From the NCBI RefSeq assembly GCF_958298935.1, contig NC_084936.1, positions 5,339,501-5,403,500 on the forward strand: a stretch of 64,000 nt of DNA, written 5' to 3'. Below are positions 1 through 12,503 of this stretch, piece by piece; position 1 is the stretch's first letter, and each line of letters begins with the position of its first letter. The stretch is from Phragmites australis (taxonomy: Eukaryota; Streptophyta; Magnoliopsida; Poales; Poaceae). Below the pieces are notes generated by a model, which saw only the letters and a program-made list of their open reading frames with translations, was not told the origin of the DNA and did not search any database. The position numbers were made by a program, and so were the translations under genes.

Positions 1-1270
1 ATCTTTTTACTTTTTCGGATTACTATATATTAAATTGATTCTATATATGTAAATCACGTGTGCAACTGCTAGAGTATAAATTATGGACCGTATTGACATC
101 TTCAGATTTCGGTATACCATGTTTGCATATTCAGATTGATCCAACAGGAGAGCTGCTGGCATATTTTTTTATTGTTTTCTCAAACATATTCTACTTCTTT
201 TTGGTAGAAAAAAGAATAACGAGCTGATGGCTAAGTCCTGGTGTGACGCGCGTTCTCACATATCAAACACTCAACGTAAGAGAATAGAAATCTTTCCCCG
301 TTCCTATGTATGAAATCGAACTTTCATGTAGAATAGAGTTCCTTATCATGAATCAGAATGCGAAGCTTTAATATTAATAAAATTATTATATACGTCTTAC
401 TATCCACAGATATGTTACTTACTATTAAAAAAAATATCTTAAGTGTTTTAAGAGTAAAGAAGTTGACTTCTCAGGTAAAGCATAATTTTGTTTTCTGTTT
501 TGCGAGCCCTCCTCGCTTATAAAATTTGATGTTATAAAATAAAACAGGTGGTTCTAAAGAGTAGGTACACACATCACTATCATAGAACAATCAGAGGTAA
601 AAAATTGACAACTTAACAATCGGCTCCAGAATACTGAACTTAAAGAGCATTAGAATGTCGCTAAAATAAAGAGAGAAGAGAAGAGAACGTTCAGAACAGC
701 GAACTAAACTGCTAAAGTGCACATTTAAACTTGAATGCAGAAGGAAGTGGATAAAATTAAAATTACTGCAGTAGGACAGGTTCTGAGTTCTGACATGCCT
801 TATGATTACATCAGCTGGACCTCAGGTACGGACACATGGTTAAGTCTCAGGTCACATTGCGATCCTGTGAACTCGTGATGAAGCAGGCACGTCGTCTTGT
901 TCTGCTGATGGTCAGCCAGCATTGTCCTTGTACCTGCACGAGATGGAGATGGGGATGGAGTGGACTAGAGCTGTCGAGCATGACCGGAGTTGGGCACGTC
1001 ACCGTAGTCGAATCCGACCGGTTTGCCGGAGGTGTGCTCCTTTTCCAACGAGATGTTCCGCCAACGCTAGAGATGGCTTGTTGGCGGCATGAGGTTGCTC
1101 CAGTGCAGACCGCGGTGGGCCAAGACGCGATAGCTATATCGAAAGGAGCCTCCTGGAAATCATTCAGTTTCGGTAGGAGAGCAAGAGAGAGAAGGAAGGA
1201 ATCAGCTGAGTAGATGAGATTGGCGGGAGAGAGTGAGAGAAGGGTCAGCTGAGGAAGCAAGGAGAGAGAA
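1..1270. other. AT-rich intergenic DNA, no gene recognised
   Basis: No domain, splice-consistent exon or terminal repeat is visible. Open frames on both strands around 840-1260 overlap each other and show no recognisable motif, so I treat them as chance. Confidence 0.5.
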
Positions 1271-1560
1271 GCAGATTGGGACTGGTGGCTCCTTTTTATT
1301 CCCTGCCGCGCCGCGCCGCGCCCCGCCCTCTGCTTGTGTGTGCCCGCCGCACTGAGCTGAGCGTCGCCTTCTCTTCTCTTCTCTTCTCCCCTCCCCTGGC
1401 CCCGCTCCTACGCTGTTCGCCGCCATCCGCCGCAGCACCCTTTTGCGACGTCGCCGTAGCCCTCTCCCGCAAGGCCGCTTCGGCGAGAAGGGATCCCCAC
1501 CTGACGAGCTCGTCACTGGCGAGCTTTGCCTCTACTGGTATTTGTAGGATCGTAAATGTC
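1271..1560. other. GC-rich island with CT-rich tract
   Basis: A sharply GC-rich patch (CCGCG repeats near 1,307-1,322 and TCTTC repeats near 1,370-1,390) sits in AT-rich DNA. It resembles a plant 5' UTR/first exon or a captured gene fragment, but open frames on both strands lack any domain. Unassigned. Confidence 0.35.
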
Positions 1561-2032
1561 AAACCAGAGAGATGAATATATGTTTTACCAAAAAAAATTT
1601 AAACAGATGATTTTTTCTTTTATCACCAAACGCATATTAAAAATCAATAGTGAAAGCAAAACTGAAAGGAATCAAGTTGTTAAAGAAATCTACAGAAAAA
1701 CATATAGCTCTTGTGAATATATATGAACACTAGTTTCTATTGGATCTCATCCCACGAGTCATTATCATAAAAAATTACAACTTTAAGGAAGGAAACCTTC
1801 AAACCAAAAAGAAAAAGCACGGTATAAAGGACCTCTCTAAAATGCATTTGTATATAAATTTTATACCTCTAACAATAAGAAGATTGACTTCTTAAGTGCT
1901 GAAAAATCAGCTAAAAAACCAAAATAAAAATTGCATTTAAAAGGAAAAAAACTCATACCAAAACAAGTAACCAATAGAAAAAGACTTAAAAAAAAAGATG
2001 AATACAAGCATGAAAGGAAACAGTCTCTTCAT

Positions 2033-2452
2033 TTTATCCAGAGGACAACTATTTTTTCGATAGATTACATGATAATTTTCTAAAAAAAACTCTCACCTAT
2101 TACAAAGACTAAGCTATTATTTTCGCTCCTCTAAAAACTATCTCTTAAGGCTCAAATAGCTAGCTCACACTCATTTCATCCAGAGGACAACTATTTTTTC
2201 AGTAGATTACAAGATAATTTTCTCACAAAAAACTCTCACCTATAATAAAGACTAAGCTATTATTTTCGCTCCTCTAAAACTATCTCTTAAGGCTCAAATA
2301 GCTAGCTCACACTCATTTCATCCAGAGGACAACTATTTTTTCAGTAGATTACAAGATAATTTTCTCACAAAAAACTCTCATCTATTAGACTAAACTATCA
2401 TTTCCGCTCCTCTAAAAACTATATCTTAAGGCTCAAATAGCTAGCTCACACT
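2033..2452. repeat. Tandem repeat, three copies of a 142-bp unit
   Basis: The string GAGGACAACTATTTTTTC starts at 2,041, 2,183 and 2,325, a constant spacing of 142 bp. Each unit ends with GGCTCAAATAGCTAGCTCACACTC. Units differ by a few substitutions and short indels; the third has an internal deletion. No coding capacity is seen. 1,571-2,032 upstream and 2,453-2,720 downstream hold nothing I recognise. Confidence 0.9.
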
Positions 2453-2721
2453 CTTCCAACAGTCTTACATCTCTATTTATATGTCTTGGGAGCTTTCTTG
2501 GATGCCAAATTTTCTTGTTCCAAAAATACGTCTTGTTTACAATAGCCTCCTACTTACCATCTGGGCATTTTAGTTCATTTTTTGCTCCGTCCATCGAACG
2601 GTCATGACGCCTTCACGATTTAGCTTCGCCTCGATGCAAGCTTCACGATGATGCCACGTGGATCCTGTATTACGATATTAACAGTTGGCAAGTCTCTCCC
2701 ACTCCTAATCTCCCGGGCCAT

Positions 2722-3640
2722 CTTGTTACTTGCACCGGCATCCCTTTCACTTGACATCGTCAACACGTCGACTTCATCCATCTCCTATGCTTTGCTCGAC
2801 CTCCACATGTACTGCTAGTATCACATTTGACTTCGCTCGGCCTCCTTAATTGTCCAGTATCAAGCATCCCGCTTAGCCTCGATCCCGCCGTCGATCGTCA
2901 AGTTATATCCATCACCTGCACACCATAAGACAAGCAAACATATATCTCCAAACCATCTCCAATTAATCTAACTCAAGAATTTTTAGTTGCCAATACAACC
3001 TGCAGAAATCATAAATACCGGATGTTCCGGTCTACACACCGAAACATCCGGTGTGTGTAACGTCCTATGATGTTTGTGCTCTTCACCGGAACATCCAGTG
3101 TAACTTCCAGAGTACTCACCGTAACTTCTGATGTTTAGTACAGCACATAACCCTTCAAAAAATTCTTCTCAGCAAGAAATGATCTGGCGTCATCACCGGA
3201 ACTTTTGGAGTACTCACCGGAACTTCCAGTATCAACACCGAAACTTCCAATGTTCAATACAGCATATAACCTTTCAAAAAAAATTCTTCTCTGCAAAAAA
3301 TGGTCCGACGAGCACAAAACCCCAGCACCGGACCTGCTGGTGAGGACCCGAACTTCTGGTTTGTACAATTTTCCTGAAATCAGAGCTAAAACTTCAAATA
3401 CAATTTTCTCTCCAACTTTAGTTAGACAAGATCACAATTGCAATACATAGACACTATTATGCAAACCCAGAAATTATTAAACCAAAACAACAAATTTATT
3501 AATCACTCATCATAAATAAAATCAAAGTATATTTCAACTTAGTTTCTCAATCTTCTCCTTATGACTGCATTGACAACCCTCAAAGCACAAATAAATTAGT
3601 TTGAAGAAGGCACAAGAAGCTTATCCAGGTGAAAAAAACT
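2722..3640. repeat. Direct repeat copy A of an unknown family, with CCGGA/TCCGG palindromes
   Basis: Shares long collinear stretches with 4,911-5,640, including CTTGCACCGGCATCCCTTT, CAACACGTCGACTTCATCC and AAGTTATATCCATCACCTGC. At 3,015-3,360 there is a cluster of imperfect palindromes such as CCGGATGTTCCGG and CCGGAACTTC. Both copies have the same orientation, but clear TG...CA ends, a primer site or coding sequence are missing, so I do not call them LTRs. Confidence 0.75.
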
Positions 3641-4910
3641 CGAAAAAGAGCAAAAACATGTCACTTAGCATAAGAAGATTGCAAAAGCTTGAAGAAAAGC
3701 ATAGACGCGCCAAAAACACAATAAAAGCTCAAATATGCATAATATACAGAAGATGCTCCCTCTTGATGAATGCACATATTCATTTTAGCGCATTTTCTCC
3801 TTTTTTCATTCATTTACTCAAGATTCTTTGTGTATATCATTTTTTCCCTTTATCAATGCAAACATCAAGGACAAAAGCACCATTTAATGCATGAATATGC
3901 TATTCTAATGAGTTTTCACAAGTATACCACAAAATATTTGAAATTGCTAGAGATATCAAAGAGCTATGGATAGTAGAATGTGAAGCTCACAAACGCACAA
4001 AAGACTCAAAAAGATACAGTGTCATAAGAACATAAAGCTAGACAAGCTAAATGGAAGAATTATTAGCGTATTTAAGTTCATATAGCCGAATCATGTTAAA
4101 AATGATCACCACATAAGCATCTACTCATGCCGAGGCAATACAAGCATTAAGAACTAGCCAACTTCAATCTCAAACTAGGCAAACTAGCATTCATGATAAT
4201 AGACTTTGCAAATGCTCACATATTAAACTAAGATTTAGTTAGATCAAGCGATTAAAAGACGTAACACTGAGGCACATTTCTTTGTTTTTCTTTTTATCCT
4301 CAAGTTGTCTTTTATCCAAACGAAGTATCGCGCGACTAGATATGACAAATATCTCGAGACTTCAAAACAACTATATTGGATTATATTTTAGCACATGAAA
4401 CTTGATTTCTCAATATTATTCAAATTTCATAAATTATCAGGTTTTCACATGATCAAGTCAAATAGTACATTTGCGACACAAGAAACACATGTTCCCCTAA
4501 TGTTTTATCATGAGCTAAACATTTTACAAAGATAAAAAATATAATGCAATATTCTCTAATCCACTATCTTAAGCCAAGAAGTCTAGAACAAAATATTCAT
4601 CAAACTAGTCTCAACACAAGCATTGACTAGACCAAAGCAATTACAAACATAGTGACCAAAAATATAGCATTTCATAGTCTATATGATTTATAAAATATAG
4701 TCTATATGATTTATAAAATTGTCAAAATTTCATTTTTAGAAAAGCTAGCTTGCTTGAAATGTTTCATGTCAAAGCATTAAGATAAGTCTAAGATTAAAAG
4801 TTTGCTCTGCATAACTAATCAACTTAATCCAATTCAAGTCTAGCAACAGAAAATGCTAAAGATATACAAGTCAAAGCTCAACTACTATGATTATCTTACA
4901 AGTCAAAGCT
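3641..4910. other. AT-rich spacer between the two direct repeats
   Basis: No coding domains. A short local duplication (TCTATATGATTTATAAAAT, about 4,678 and 4,699) is present. It could be the interior of a non-coding element flanked by the two repeat copies, but nothing decides this. Confidence 0.4.
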
Positions 4911-5640
4911 ATCTTATCACTTGCACCGGCATCCCTTTTGCTTAACTTCGTCAACACGTCGACTTCATCCATCTCACATGCTTTGTTTGACCTCCACGTG
5001 TACTGCTAGGATCACCTTTGATTTTGCCTGGTCGCCTTGATCGTTCGACACTAAGCATACTGCTTAGCCCTGATCCCGTTGTCGACCATCAAGTTATATC
5101 CATCACCTGCAAACTATAAGACAAGCAAACATATATCTCCAAACTATCTCCAATTAATCTAACCCAAGAATCTTTAGTTGTCAATACAGCTCGCAGAAAT
5201 CGTGCACACCGGATGTTCCAGTCTGCACACCGGAACATCCGGTTTAACTTCCGGTGTCAACACTGAAACTTCCGATGTTCAATACAGCACAGAACCCTCC
5301 GAAAAATTCTTCTCTGCAAGAAATGATTCGGTGTCATCATCGGAACTTTCGGTATCAACACCGGAACTTCCGATGTTCAATACAACGTAGAACCCTTTAA
5401 AAAATTCTTCTCTAAAAGAAATAGTCTAGCGTGCACAAAACTCCAGCACCGGACCTTCCAGTAAGGACCGGAACTTTCTATGTGTATAATTCTTCTAAAA
5501 TCAGAGATAAAACTTTCAACATAATTTTCTCTTCAATTTTAGTTACACAAGATCATAATTACAATACATAAACACTCTTATACAAACCCAGAAATCATCA
5601 AACCAAAATAACAATTTTATCAGTCACTCATCTAAATAAA
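4911..5640. repeat. Direct repeat copy B of the same family
   Basis: Collinear with 2,722-3,640 at clearly less than full identity (many substitutions, and shorter in its second half). It has its own palindrome cluster at 5,205-5,480, e.g. CACCGGAACATCCGGTT. Similarity fades after AATCACTCATC/CAGTCACTCATC. Confidence 0.75.
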
Positions 5641-5684
5641 CCTACTAATAGTATATTTGAACGCAACATATACAGACGTATGTA

Positions 5685-5790
5685 CTTTTAAAATCGGTGG
5701 ACACCAGAGCCGAGCCTGTGATTTGAACTCGTAGGCTGGATGCATGCACGCTTGCACTGTTAGCCATCTCGACGAGGCCTCAACTCGCAG
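5685..5790 (-). repeat. Possible SINE fragment (tRNA-like B box)
   Basis: On the minus strand the segment reads GTCGAGATGGCTAACAGTGC and then GAGTTCAAATCACAGG. The latter resembles a Pol III B box (GGTTCAAATCC), as in plant SINEs. No poly-T/A tail or TSD was found. Confidence 0.3.
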
Positions 5791-8310
5791 CAGTACCTCG
5801 CGGATACACCGTCGCTAGCTTGAATTGCAGCATTGCGCTTCTTGGTCTCGCGTGAGGTTTGTGGAACAGCTTGATCGACAGCACAAGCATCGCTGCTGCC
5901 CGGATGGATGGACGGTCCAGATCGATCGCACATCGAGTAGAAAAATGTACTACTCGATCTCTAGCCATCTAGGGACCTGTATTCGTCCAGTGAAATCGGT
6001 GTTTAAACCAAACAAGAAAAATGATATTGCTAAATCATTGATTTTGTGCTAAGATGCTCATGTACTCATTGCTTTTGGATTAATAAAGGAAAAAAACGAG
6101 GTTAATTGAGCAGGCTGAAAGCCATGGTGAAGGTTAGCTTTAGCAGGCCAAAGCCCAAACCAAAAGGGCGCGTGTTTTTTGTCTTCCCCTACAAGGATCG
6201 TGTTTCTTTTCTCAGCACCGTCACTTCGCTGACTAAAGGTGACCAAGTGATCCAGATAAAACGGATCTGGCACCGGACACGGTCATTTCGGACTAGTCTA
6301 GACATGGCAGTTAACGGGTTAGATCGGCGATGGCTCGGGCTGTGTTTGGGTCGGAGCAGTGACACGATGGGTCGATACGGTATAAATTGTTTAACTGTTT
6401 CTACTTTTTAATATCTCATATAATTTATTTAAATTTAATATTATATAAGATATGTAGTTTAATAGTACTGTATTTGACTCCCAAACAAAAGTTCGTATGT
6501 TCGATTTTAAGTAAAAATAAGTTTTTTTGATTTTTTTTTAATTTTCTACGGACTGACGGATCAAAAATATCATCGGACCTAGCGTATTACGGGCCGGCAC
6601 GGCATGACCCGTTTAGCTAACGAGACTAAACGAATCGTACCTAAATAGACCGTGTCTCAATGGTACATACCGTATCAGATCGGACCTTTCAAGCTTCGCT
6701 GATCAGCTCCATGCATGTGAAAAGCAATGCAGCAGAGTAGTTTAGTCATGCACGATCATGTCAGCAACATTTCACCCTGCATCAGATGCCTGAACCATAG
6801 AAGTTGGATTGAGCTCATTGAAGCCACAAGCGAGTCATGCACTTGTTCAACGTCCTATGCCAATCCAATCCGTCCATTTTTTTTAGTTTTTGTTTGCGCT
6901 CGATCGAGTGGCAGAAAAGCACGAGCTTCGTTGAAATTGATAGAAAGGATAAGCTAGAGTGGACTAATATCATTTTATTCAGCAAGTTTAGTAACAGTTA
7001 ATATCATTTTTATTTTTACAGTCGGATTCCCTTCTCGAGACCTATATTGAAGATCTTAAGCAGAGAATGTCCAAGGATCGAATTCCGGACCAACAATATC
7101 ACATCAGTACGTTTTACCAATGAGCAATCACTCACATACTGTTTATATCATTATCAAGCCAGCGACGAAGGCAGATCAACCAAATAGAAGAACTCTTCTA
7201 TTTTTTTTATCTCTTTTTCTTTCTCTCTGTTGTCCTCCTCTCTCTTCTTGTCCTCCCCCTTCTCTTATTCTGTGCTCTGACATTTTTGTAGGGTTTTTTT
7301 TGCAACAAAGTCAAATTTTTAGGTTTTTCTTGCAACAAAACAATTTTTGAGGAGAAAAGTCAAATCCAAATGACTTTTGAGAGGTTTTTGTATTTTTTCT
7401 GGCTGCAAATGACATATACCTACTTTTGTCGATGGTCCAACTGGTCTCAAAAGCACGAGCTTGGTTGTAAGATGCGATGGAACGCAATAGAAATAGAGGT
7501 CGGTCTCATGAGTGCACGGTGAAAGAAAGGTCAGATTCTCCTTTTTACAAAAGCAAAAAAGGGAATTTATATAATTCCCGAGCTGGGTACAATCTTAAAG
7601 AAAAGAATGCTAAAGAAAAAGAGATGCCGTGTGGATATATCGGAATCTCGAAAAATAAAAAAAAAATAAAGCAGATCCTTACGAAGCCCATGCCCGTACA
7701 GGGTAAGGACACTTATTCCCATGCAAAAAAATTCTTTAGTAGAGTGGAAATTTATATATACTAGCTAAATATTCATGCATCGTAATAAAATATAAATATT
7801 GAACATGATAACATTAAGTATAAATTTAAAATGTAGAGATGTGAATGCGCCATAGAAACACACCGAACGAATATATCGGAAGAGATGCCGTACTTTGATT
7901 TTTGATGGAATTCGAAAAAAGATGAGTATATTATATGCTAATTTTTCTTTTAATTTTTTTTTACTAGTAAAATAAGTTTTATATCTGTAATTGGTAACGA
8001 GACGAGAAAACTAGAGGAAGAGTGAATAAAATAATAAGTAAATTATTTAAATTTTAGATGTTTTTATAAAATAGAAGAGAGTAGGAGGAAATATAACGTG
8101 AAAATCTAACTCATGTTTTATACCGTAGACACTCGGAACGAGGCAGTGAAGTGAGACTCAAGAGTCGTTGACCGGATCCCACGTGGAGTCAGGACTAGAG
8201 CTGGGCTGGGCTAGGACCGTGGGGCCGGGCCATGCAGGCTGAACAGGGAACGCCAGCTTTGGAGCCCTTCCCGACCGTGTTTGCACGTGTTGGTTAACGG
8301 CGAGCACCTA
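5791..8310. other. Intergenic DNA, repeat-derived in part
   Basis: No gene supported. The stretch near 6,580-6,610 (CGGGCCGGCACGGCATGACCC) resembles GC-rich ends seen in many grass transposon fragments. A CT-rich low-complexity tract lies at 7,195-7,280. Confidence 0.4.
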
Positions 8311-8318
8311 CTTGATCA

Positions 8319-9467
8319 TAGGGTTGTAAATGCTTTGAAAACTAGCCGAAAACTATAAAAACAGTCAATTCGATACGCATCGAATTCTAAATTCGTCCGA
8401 TTTTTAATTTAAATTTAAAAAATTACAAAAATTACAAAATAATCACAACAAATTCTAAAAATACTAGCGACAATTCTAAGATCTTTTGTGATATTTTTTT
8501 TCAATAATAATGTCCTTGGCATCATATCTCAGGGAGAGAAAGTTTGAAAAAAAAAAGAAAAATGTGCAGCTCTTTTATTAACTCACGTTAAGGAAAATAT
8601 TAACATGCAAATATATATTTTTTGTGTAGGGTGTACCTTAAGAGAATCAATAAAATTAGTTTCACTTCATTTAGAGTTTTATTAATTTCTCTATAATTTT
8701 TACAAAATTCACAAGTATAAAGTGAACATGTTAATAAATAGCACTGTAATTAAATTTTTTTATGTCTATCATTATTTTTGCTAAAAAATCATTGTTTAAG
8801 TAAACTAATAAAAGTTGTTTTCGGGGTGTGATGGATTAATTATGAATTAATCTAGTTGCAACACATTTACTAAATCCTACACATTAAAATAACTATTTTA
8901 TGATTTCATGCATTTTTAGAAGATAGAGAATCATGTAAGAAGACTAAAAAATTGGTTTCAAGATTTTTGGATTAGCAAATAATTAACTACGTATTTAACT
9001 AGGTTTAGAAAATAAATTTTATCATAGAAAATACAACTTTTTTATGAGTATAAATACTTTTATCATGTAGATCATGTTACAAGAAAATCAACAAAATTTG
9101 TTTCACTAGATTTAAAGTCAAGATGAATTAGTTTCGATTTTACAAGGTTGAGCTATTTTTTGGATTTTCTTGAATTTTACTGAAATTTGATAAATCAGAA
9201 CGGTTTTGATGTAATTCGAGCGGTTTTCGAGCACAAATGAAATATAAGAAATGTAGTCAATTTTCGGTAGAATTTGGTTGGTTTGTAGTTGGATTCGATC
9301 GGTTATCAAATGGTCGATTTGGCCGAATTTTGCCTCGGTTGAACCAATTTGATCGTTTGAATTCATCCAAATTCTCACCGAATTTCCACCGCATTTTCCG
9401 ATATTTGTGATAACCGTGAATTCGCCACCTAGCGAATTCCGACCCTCCACGGAATTTGCCAACCCTG
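8319..9467. mobile_element. Non-autonomous hAT-type element with 8-bp TSD
   Basis: The left end reads TAGGGTTGTAAAT and the right end AATTTGCCAACCCTG, so the termini are inverted (TAGGGTTG / CAGGGTTG). They are flanked by CTTGATCA (8,311-8,318) and CTTGACCA (9,468-9,475), an 8-bp TSD with one mismatch. The 8-bp TSD and CAGGGTTG-like ends fit the hAT superfamily. The 1,149-bp interior is AT-rich and encodes no transposase, so mobility would depend on a protein made elsewhere. Subterminal CCGAATTT/CCGATTTT motifs may be transposase-binding repeats (inference). Confidence 0.8.
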
Positions 9468-9475
9468 CTTGACCA

Positions 9476-10434
9476 TCGCGGTGAATATTGATGCCGCTGC
9501 ATCACAGCAAATGGCGGCCCCATCTCTACTAATTACCCCGTTCACTCCTCTACATTCCACTATCCTCAAGGTCCATGGTAGTCTGCCTTCTCGCTGCCCT
9601 CCTTGTTCTTCTTGTGTCACAGGCCAACTGCGTTTTATTGCCACCGTCACGTGAAGCCAAGCACTAACAACCCCGTGAACCAACGTTTAGGCTTCATCTA
9701 GCCATTTTGCAAGTTATCTACGGCCTCCTTTACTATAGTTGCGACTAAACAAAAGACAACTTATGAGTAGAACTGTAGATGGGGCGGGTTGTGGCTGCCC
9801 ACCCCCCATCCGCATTGTCTGCAAGTTTTTAGCGTGCCGATGACAACCCGCATTCATGTCCGCCCAATGGTGTGCGGGTTTTTGGCGAGCCTACCAAACA
9901 GGCGACCAACTGAATGTAAACTGGGTTCATGGGCTATACCTAAAGGTACGATTTGCTTCCCCTCCTCTTTCTCGTACATAGAATAGGAGCACTCCCAAAT
10001 CCCCATCTATCTCCCCCTCAGATCTCATTGATCTAAGGATAGCAGTTCCCTTATCGGGTTAGGTCTCTATAGATTTCAGATCTAGCAGGAACAGGCTCGG
10101 ATGGAAAAATAGCGCCATGAAGCTATCAAGTTACGCCCCGATTCTAATCAGGTTCGAATCTAAGTCTGTTTTTCACCTGCGAGGCCATTGAAACCCAAAA
10201 ATATATAGGCCATTGCCAAATCCTGGCCCAGTAGTCAAACTCCGCTGGCCCGACCGCCCGTCTATTACCTCGCGCCACGTCGCCGCTACTGCTAACCCTA
10301 GCTCCCAGCATCCCACCAGTTTCCCGTGACCCTGACTCACCCACCCTGCGTCGAGCCACCGACAGATCTACCGAGGAGCGACGCAAGCGAGCGGTGACTC
10401 GTCCGGGCGCTCAGCATCGACGGCACGTCTGGGG
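9476..10434. other. Intergenic DNA, possibly the 5' part of an old hAT element
   Basis: Contains GC-rich strings such as GGGGCGGGTTGTGGCTGCCC (9,780) and GTGCGGGTTTTTGGCGAGCC (9,871), like those at ends of some plant hAT elements. A hAT transposase remnant lies beyond the Ty3 insertion at 20.2 kb, so this could be its severed 5' flank. No coding frame is recognisable. Confidence 0.35.
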
Positions 10435-10439
10435 CTCTG

Positions 10440-10817
10440 TGTCATGACCTGAAGGTAACTGTTGGGCGAGCTAATGAGTGACACACATCTCCAGATGGAC
10501 GACTGTGAACTACTCTAGCTACGGAAGCTAAACTTCAGTTAAATTCAGTCATTAGTTATTTTGTTGGACAGTTATAGTTCTTAATTACTGTTACCGCGTT
10601 GTAATTTCCAGACCTTAATTTGGCTGGGCTGTTAAGATATATTTGGAGGGTGGTGGACAAAGGAAATCATCCAACTATTTTGCTTGTAGCAGAATCACCA
10701 AACATGGATGGGGAATGAATTCGTCCGTGGGATTCTTCCTCCGAAACCCCTGTTCTTCTTCTGAATTTCTTCTGTGATGTGAGATTCTTGGGTTGTTGAG
10801 CTCATGTTCAATTAGCA
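10440..10817 (+). repeat. 5' LTR of the Ty3 element
   Basis: Starts TGTCATGACC and ends ATTAGCA; collinear with 18,576-18,959 over its length. The tail differs from the 3' LTR (TTCAATTAGCA against TTCGATCAGGTTTGACA). The following AATTGGATCATCGG is a poor match to the initiator-Met primer site (TGGTATCAGAGC) and may be a decayed one. Confidence 0.85.
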
Positions 10818-11054
10818 GCGAATTGGATCATCGGTGAGGGTTGTCCAACAACTGTTTGGGCGTAAAATTCTGGGAACCGAGTTTGATTCGTTCACGGAGA
10901 AGAAGGAGATGAGCTGGATTAAGACTTGTGTTGCCTGGATCTTCCAGGTGATAAAATCCCTTGGTCGATCTCCAGCTCGGGTGGCGGAAGAATCGTGGAG
11001 CAGATCTGGATTGGGGATGAGTAATCCGAACCAAATCTACTTCATTCAATCGAC

Positions 11055-12482
11055 ATGACGCGAACCACCAAGACTACAGCAGCAGCAGCATCTGCGGCTT
11101 TGACAGCAACAACGATGGCTTCATCCACAGCAGTGCTCGTTAATCCTGAGGATTTGGCGACGCTGGACGGCTCTAGCATGGGTTTCGTGGAAACCATGCA
11201 AGATGAGGTACTTGATCTAAAATCCCGGCTAGGAAATGTTGAGATCCACCTCTCATATATGCGTGAGATGATCCACAATATTCAGTTATCCATGTTGAAG
11301 AGGCCACACGGTTCTAAGAGTGATGTTGACCATGTGGGGGTTAGAGATCCTGAGCTTGAGGAAGTAGTTGAGGTTTTGAGCAAGGGTAAGGGGGAGAAGA
11401 ACACTGGTAACAATAGTCAGAACTTGTTTGAACCTATTGTTAATCATCACAGCCCTTCACATGGTTACGTTTACACTGAAATTCCACCTAAATATGGTAC
11501 AATTGCCACAAAACATGAGTTTGAGCATGCCAAGGCTACACACTTGCATAACCCACAATTGAATCGTCAAAACCAATCCTCCTACATTCCTCCCCATGCT
11601 AGAGGCCATGAGTTTCAGAGACATGGTCAGAGCTGCCAAAATTACAACTACAGTCAGAAGCAAAGTGACAACATGTTCAGTCTTTCAATTTCCAGATCCG
11701 AGATTGATTTTCCTTCCTTCAATGGGGATAATCCAGTGGGGTGGACCGGACAGTGTGAGGTATTTCGATTTAGCCTCAGTTCCTCAGGAGTTATGGGTAT
11801 CACTTGCAACATTACACTATTCTGGAAGAGCTTAGCATTGGTGGCATAGTTTGAGGATGTCTGCAAAGCACATGAGATGGGTTCAGTTTTGCACACCTGT
11901 TTGTAATCGCTTTTCTGAGCATAGCATGTTTGACATAGTGGAGGTATTTCATTCACTCACTCAAGAAACAAGTGTGTTTGCCTATATAGATAAATTTGAA
12001 GAGCTTATGGCAGGAATGCAAAGGCAACATCTTGGCCTCCAGGAGGATTATTACATTAGATGCTTTATTAAAGGGCTTAAAGATCAAATCAAGCATTACC
12101 TGAGGCCTCACAAGCCACATAGTATGATTGATGCATATGGTATTGCAAGAGATATGGAAATAGCTGTTATAAGTAGGAAATCTGGCTTTGTTGGGTCAAA
12201 CTCCATAGCAAATCCTCATTCTCTAACTCAATGAGCCAACGAAGCATTGCACCAGCTGCTAAATTGGAGGTGGTCCAAAAGCCTGAGAGGATTCCAGCTA
12301 TCAATACTAGGCCCAAGGAGCCTGGAACATGCTGGAAATGTTATGCTCCTTGGACACCCAAACATAAGTTGAAATGCAAGTTTTACCAATCTTCTGCTCA
12401 TGCTATGATTATGGAGCCAGATAAAATTCAACAGCAAGTGAAAGAATTTGAGGAGGAACAAACCTATGATCAGGAATTATAG
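11055..12482 (+). pseudogene. Ty3 gag region, frameshifted
   Basis: The first frame opens at ATG 11,055 and continues to 11,849. A collinear gag sequence then continues in other frames at 11,596-11,835, 11,851-12,234 (with the conserved FHSLTQETSVFAYIDKFEEL-type region) and 12,231-12,482, so there are at least two frameshifts. The zinc knuckle is recognisable as CWKCYAPWTPKHKLKC near 12,331, and it lacks the usual His spacing. An in-frame TAG at 12,480-12,482 separates it from the protease frame. Gag would form the particle core in a functional element; this copy cannot make an intact product. Confidence 0.85.
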
Positions 12483-12503
12483 CAACAAACCACTCCTGAA
12501 CTG

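Noticed and set aside
836..1260. Overlapping open frames on both strands
   Set aside because: No domain or splice support; the two frames are shadows of each other.
2722..5640. Calling the direct repeats LTRs of a retrotransposon
   Set aside because: No TG...CA ends, primer site, polypurine tract or TSD could be located.
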